DNA from: an uncultured Ectothiorhodospiraceae bacterium
Lineage (GTDB): Bacteria; Pseudomonadota; Gammaproteobacteria; UBA9214
Assembly (NCBI GenBank): GCA_947259415.1
Contig: CAMYMI010000018.1
Coordinates: 1 to 64,000, forward strand
Length of the DNA stretch: 64,000 nucleotides
Direction of reading: 5' to 3'
Shown here: positions 60,846 to 64,000 of the stretch, piece by piece
How the letters are laid out: the number at the start of each line of letters is the position of its first letter
Numbering within the stretch: position 1 is the first letter of the stretch
Position numbers and translations under genes: made by a program
Notes under the pieces: generated by a model
The model's database searches: none
What the model was told of the DNA's origin: nothing
The model's input: only the letters and a program-made list of their open reading frames with translations

Positions 60846-62104
60846 CCTTCCTCATCATCGCCATCCTGGTCGTGCTGGCCATGCTGGGCCTGCCCCTGTT
60901 CATTGCCCTGGCCGGCGGCAGCCTGCTGGCCACCTTCAACGCCGGGCTGGACCCGGCATTGCTGATAGTCGAACTCAACCGGCTGGCCTCTTCACCGTAT
61001 CTCGCCGCCATCCCCCTGTTCACCCTTGCCGGCGTGGTACTCGCCGCCGGCGGCGCACCGGAGCGCATGATCCAGTTGTTCAATGCGATAGTCGGCTGGC
61101 TGCCCGGCGGCATGGCGGCCGTGGCCATCGCATCCTGCGCGTTCTTCACCGCGTTCTCCGGTGCCTCGGGGGTCACCATCCTGGCACTGGGCGGTCTGAT
61201 GTTCCCGATGCTGCTGCACGCCGGCTACAGCGAACGCCTGAACCTGGGGCTGCTGACCACCTCGGGCTCCCTGGGGCTGCTGTTCCCGCCGAGCATCGCG
61301 ATCCTGCTCTACGGTATCGTCGCCAGTGTCAGCATAGACGAGTTATTCCTGTCCGGCATTGTCCCCGGCATCCTGTTGATGCTGATCCTGGGCGTGTACT
61401 GCCTCTTTATCGGCGCCAGGACCTCGGTCCCGCGTCACAAGTTTTCCTGGATCAATCTCGGTCGGGCGGCGCGCGAGGCCATCTGGGACATCCTGTTGCC
61501 CATCGGGGTCATCGTCGGGATCTTCGGCGGCTTTCTCACCATTACCGAGGCCTCGGCCTGTACCGCCGTCTACGTACTCGTCCTCGAGGTCATCATTCAC
61601 CGCGAGATCCAGCCGGGAAAACACCTGTTGCCCATACTCAGTGACACGACGGTGCTGGTCGGCAGCATTCTCATCATTCTAAGTGTCGCCATGGGCCTGA
61701 CCAACCTGCTGATCGACGCGCAGGTGCCGATGACAATTCTTGGCTGGATGCAGGAGCATGTGGATAGCCAGCTGCAGTTTTTGCTGCTGCTGAACATCTT
61801 CCTCCTGGTGGTCGGCGCCATGATGGACATCTTCTCGGCAACCGTCGTGGTGGTTCCGCTGATATTGCCGATTGCCCTGCGTTATGGCGTGGATCCCGTT
61901 CATCTCGGCATCATCTTCCTGGCAAATCTCGAGATCGGCTACAGCACCCCGCCGGTCGGCATCAACCTGTTCATCGCCAGCCAGCGTTTCGGCCGCCCGG
62001 TGCTGTCCCTGTTCAGGGCCGCACTCCCGTTTCTGGGCCTGATGCTGATCTGGCTGGCACTGGTGACCTACATACCGGCCATCTCGCTGTGGTGGCGAGG
62101 CTAG
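60842..62104 (+). CDS. dctM: TRAP transporter large permease subunit DctM
   Basis: This 420-residue protein has about 12 membrane helices and is the Na+- or H+-coupled elevator-type permease of the TRAP system. Family segments are LGLPLFIALAGGSLLATFNA at the N-terminus, LASSPYLAAIPLFTLAGVVL near residue 48, AFSGASGVTILALGGLMFPM near 103, GLLFPPSIAILLYGIVASVS near 145 and IGYSTPPVGINLFIASQRFG near 370. The length is standard. It ends the tatT-dctP-dctQ-dctM operon. Confidence 0.96.
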   Translation: MTFLIIAILVVLAMLGLPLFIALAGGSLLATFNAGLDPALLIVELNRLASSPYLAAIPLFTLAGVVLAAGGAPERMIQLFNAIVGWLPGGMAAVAIASCAFFTAFSGASGVTILALGGLMFPMLLHAGYSERLNLGLLTTSGSLGLLFPPSIAILLYGIVASVSIDELFLSGIVPGILLMLILGVYCLFIGARTSVPRHKFSWINLGRAAREAIWDILLPIGVIVGIFGGFLTITEASACTAVYVLVLEVIIHREIQPGKHLLPILSDTTVLVGSILIILSVAMGLTNLLIDAQVPMTILGWMQEHVDSQLQFLLLLNIFLLVVGAMMDIFSATVVVVPLILPIALRYGVDPVHLGIIFLANLEIGYSTPPVGINLFIASQRFGRPVLSLFRAALPFLGLMLIWLALVTYIPAISLWWRG

Positions 62105-62223
62105 GCTGACGCCGTTGCCGGGAGTGCGGGGAGAAAGGATTAAGTGGAACAGCAGTGGGGTATTCTGCTTTTTGCCCCAGTACATTTATCGTACCCAGGA
62201 TCGCAGTTTTTACAATAATGTAT

Positions 62224-62307
62224 TCTTTGCGGTAAGTAATTTTTTGACACGACGATCTGCGCGTCTCCGCGGTGAATATTTTTATTATTGGCTTCTTTGC
62301 GGTGAAC
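62224..62307. repeat. Decayed palindromic repeat cluster R4
   Basis: Three sequences like the right end of the palindromic repeats lie in the same orientation: TCTTTGCGGTAAG near 62224, GCGCGTCTCCGCGGTGAATA near 62259 and CTTCTTTGCGGTGAACG near 62293. No matching left ends are seen, so this looks like several truncated copies. The spacer 62105-62335 between dctM and tsaB otherwise holds nothing I can identify. Confidence 0.65.
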
Positions 62308-62335
62308 GCTTTTCAGTCTAGCCTGATTTCGACCG

Positions 62336-63016
62336 CTAACCGTCGCGCACCACCCGGTCACGCAGATACACGGGCAGGGCCTGCTCCGGCGGGATGACCA
62401 TACCTTTGTCGAACCGGTCGGCCCCCAGTCGGACCAGGTCACGCGCACGCGGCTCCAGGTCGGGCAATACACGGACCATGCGCTCACCGCTGCGGGTCAT
62501 CAGCATCTCGCCATAGCTGTCCCAGCCACTGCCCGCCCCGACCCAGCGACCGTCCGGCGGGAGCGGGACCTCATCCGGTGCACATACACATTCCTCGATC
62601 AGCCGGACCGGTAACCCGTCCTCACCCTGCCGGTAAACACCCCAGTAGACCTCCGACATGCGCGCATCCAGCGCTACCATGATCTGTGCCTCGCCGGACT
62701 CATCCATGGCCCCGAGCGCGAGTGTTGCCAGTGTCGACACGGCTACCACCGGCAGCCCGGTCCCGAAGGCAATCCCCTGCACGACGCTTGCCGCAATCCG
62801 TACCCCGGTGAACGAGCCCGGCCCCTGACCGAACAGGAGGGCATCCAGCTGCCCGACCTGCAGGTCGGCCTCCACCAGCAACGACTCGATCATGGGCAGA
62901 ATCAGCGCTGCGTGCTGGCGCGGAGCCAGCGCGTGCCGCTCCTGAATATGGCCGTCGACAGACAGGGCGGCCGAGCAGACCGAGGTCGCTGTTTCAATGG
63001 CAAGCAGGCGGGTCAT
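62336..63016 (-). CDS. tsaB: tRNA threonylcarbamoyladenosine biosynthesis protein TsaB
   Basis: This 226-residue ASKHA-fold protein is the non-catalytic partner of TsaD in t6A synthesis on ANN-decoding tRNAs. It begins LLAIETATSVCSAALSVDGH. HALAPRQHAALILPMIESLL, LDALLFGQGPGSFTGVRIAA and VQGIAFGTGLPVVAVSTLAT are hallmarks. It is coupled by a four-base overlap to the upstream helicase gene, an arrangement also found in E. coli (yoaA next to tsaB). Confidence 0.95.
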   Translation of the reverse strand: MTRLLAIETATSVCSAALSVDGHIQERHALAPRQHAALILPMIESLLVEADLQVGQLDALLFGQGPGSFTGVRIAASVVQGIAFGTGLPVVAVSTLATLALGAMDESGEAQIMVALDARMSEVYWGVYRQGEDGLPVRLIEECVCAPDEVPLPPDGRWVGAGSGWDSYGEMLMTRSGERMVRVLPDLEPRARDLVRLGADRFDKGMVIPPEQALPVYLRDRVVRDG

Positions 63017-64000
63017 GGAAGGGTCTGCTCCATGGCCGACGTTTCGACCACGCCGGAATCAACGCCTGAAAAAAACGTGGCGATGGCCTGCGGGTCCTGG
63101 GTCCTCGGCATGTCCGGCAGGCTGTTGAGGAACACCCGGCCATAGGAACGCCGGGACAGGCGCGGATCGCACAGCACCAGCACCCCCCTGTCATCGGTAT
63201 CGCGGATCAGCCGGCCGATGCCCTGCTTGAGCGCGATCACCGCGTTCGGCAGCTGGTAATCGATAAACGGGTTGCGCCCCTGCTGGCGCAGGCTCTCGAT
63301 ACGCGCCTGCAGGACCGGGTCACCCGGCGATGCAAATGGCAGGCGGTCGATAATGACGCAGGACAGGGCATCGCCCCGGACATCGACCCCCTCCCAGAAA
63401 CTGCTGGTCCCCAGCAGGACCGCGTTTCCCAGCCGGCGAAACTTTTCCAGCAGATCAGTGCGCGGTGCCGTCCCCTGGACGAGCAAGGGAAAATCGATGG
63501 TCCCCTCCAGCAGGGACGCGGCCTCCTGCAATGCGGAGTGACTGGTAAACAGCATAAATGCCCGGCCCCGGCTGGCCACCAGCACCTCCCTTGCGCAAGC
63601 AACGACGGCATGCGTATAGCCCCGGTCGTTGGGGTCCGGCATCTCCGGCGGCAGGTACAGCAACGCATTGTGCGCATAGTCGAAGGGGCTCTGCAGCAGC
63701 AGGGTATCGGCATCGTCCAGACCAAGGCGTAAGGTGTAGTGAGTGAAGCTGGCGCCGACGGCCAGCGTAGCCGAGGTAAAGACCCAGGTACGGGGTAACA
63801 CCTCCAGCGCCCTGGTGAAACTGGGGGCCACGTTCAGCGGGGTGAGGTTCAGCCTGAAGGCCTGACGCTGGGTTTCGAACCAGTGAATGTATTCACTGCC
63901 GGATCCCTCCACCAGCAAGTCCAGGGACTCGCTCAGCACCCGGCTGCGTTGCCAGCAGCTCTCCAGGCCCTTGCCGCGTCCGGCTGCCTGCTCGAGCCAT
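63013..64000 (-). CDS. DinG/YoaA-type ATP-dependent DNA helicase, C-terminal part
   Basis: The frame is open from the right edge to the stop at 63013, about 328 residues, so the N-terminal part with the Walker A and iron-sulfur region lies outside. Helicase segments seen are FTSATLAVGASFTHYTLRLG, LGTSSFWEGVDVRGDALSCV followed by IIDRLPFASPGDP, and ALKQGIGRLIRDTDDRGVLV (motif VI). These fit superfamily 2 XPD-like helicases of the DinG/YoaA group. The overlap with tsaB favours YoaA, which in E. coli helps process stalled forks. An internal GTG at 63939 is not the real start. Confidence 0.93.
   Translation of the reverse strand, partial: WLEQAAGRGKGLESCWQRSRVLSESLDLLVEGSGSEYIHWFETQRQAFRLNLTPLNVAPSFTRALEVLPRTWVFTSATLAVGASFTHYTLRLGLDDADTLLLQSPFDYAHNALLYLPPEMPDPNDRGYTHAVVACAREVLVASRGRAFMLFTSHSALQEAASLLEGTIDFPLLVQGTAPRTDLLEKFRRLGNAVLLGTSSFWEGVDVRGDALSCVIIDRLPFASPGDPVLQARIESLRQQGRNPFIDYQLPNAVIALKQGIGRLIRDTDDRGVLVLCDPRLSRRSYGRVFLNSLPDMPRTQDPQAIATFFSGVDSGVVETSAMEQTLP

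Noticed and set aside
60775-61644. A 289-codon plus-strand frame overlapping dctM
   Set aside because: It is a proline- and arginine-rich out-of-frame shadow of dctM, which carries clear DctM segments.

Overview
The window is chromosomal DNA from a gammaproteobacterium. The clearest sign is a long block in the order known from Escherichia and Pseudomonas: rpsB-tsf-pyrH-frr-uppS-cdsA-dxr-rseP-bamA-skp-lpxD-fabZ-lpxA-lpxB-rnhB-dnaE-accA-tilS-pyrG-kdsA-eno-ftsB-ispD-ispF-truD-surE-pcm-yqaA-nlpD-rpoS, nearly all on the minus strand. The prfB-recJ-rpfE neighbourhood, the DUF4040-type Mnh antiporter genes and a TatT-type TRAP transporter would fit a Chromatiales-like or other environmental lineage. 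That placement is inference, not something I can prove from the bases.

Layout, left to right. (1) 1-2042: a degraded Na+/H+ antiport locus. It holds the 3'-cut end of an Mnh cluster (mnhE, a broken mnhF, mnhG, a DUF4040 subunit running off the left edge) facing a badly damaged nhaD remnant. (2) 2066-5893: dnaQ, rnhA and a yafS-like methyltransferase on the minus strand, divergent from mltD, with a CRP-like palindrome between. (3) 5956-11489: lysS, prfB with its programmed frameshift, recJ and an rpfE-type gene. (4) 11809-16081: thrC, hom and an alaC-type aminotransferase (aspartate-family and alanine metabolism), then a divergent Mth938-like gene. (5) 16094-49292: the large housekeeping block covering stationary-phase sigma factor, protein repair, isoprenoid precursors, glycolysis, KDO and lipid A synthesis, outer-membrane assembly, fatty acid synthesis, DNA replication and translation. 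It is interrupted only by smr and a membrane diguanylate cyclase on the opposite strand. (6) 49534-58387: map, glnD, dapC, dapD, a yffB-like gene and dapE on the plus strand (nitrogen sensing and lysine/peptidoglycan precursor synthesis), with a glyoxalase-fold gene and an EamA exporter on the minus strand. (7) 58398-62104: a four-gene TRAP transporter operon with a TatT lipoprotein. (8) 62336-64000: tsaB and the C-terminal part of a DinG/YoaA-type helicase that runs off the right edge.

Intergenic space is short. The larger gaps mostly hold one family of long imperfect palindromes (ends like ACCGCAAAGACGCAAAGGA), with at least three clear copies and one decayed cluster; one copy has a REP-like hairpin inside it. 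I saw no tRNA, rRNA, CRISPR array, transposase or phage gene. Most of the window is ordinary core genome. The parts most worth a second look are the decaying antiporter locus, the TatT-TRAP system whose binding protein lacks the usual carboxylate-binding arginine, the repeat-bearing tail of ribosomal protein S2, and the palindromic repeat family.
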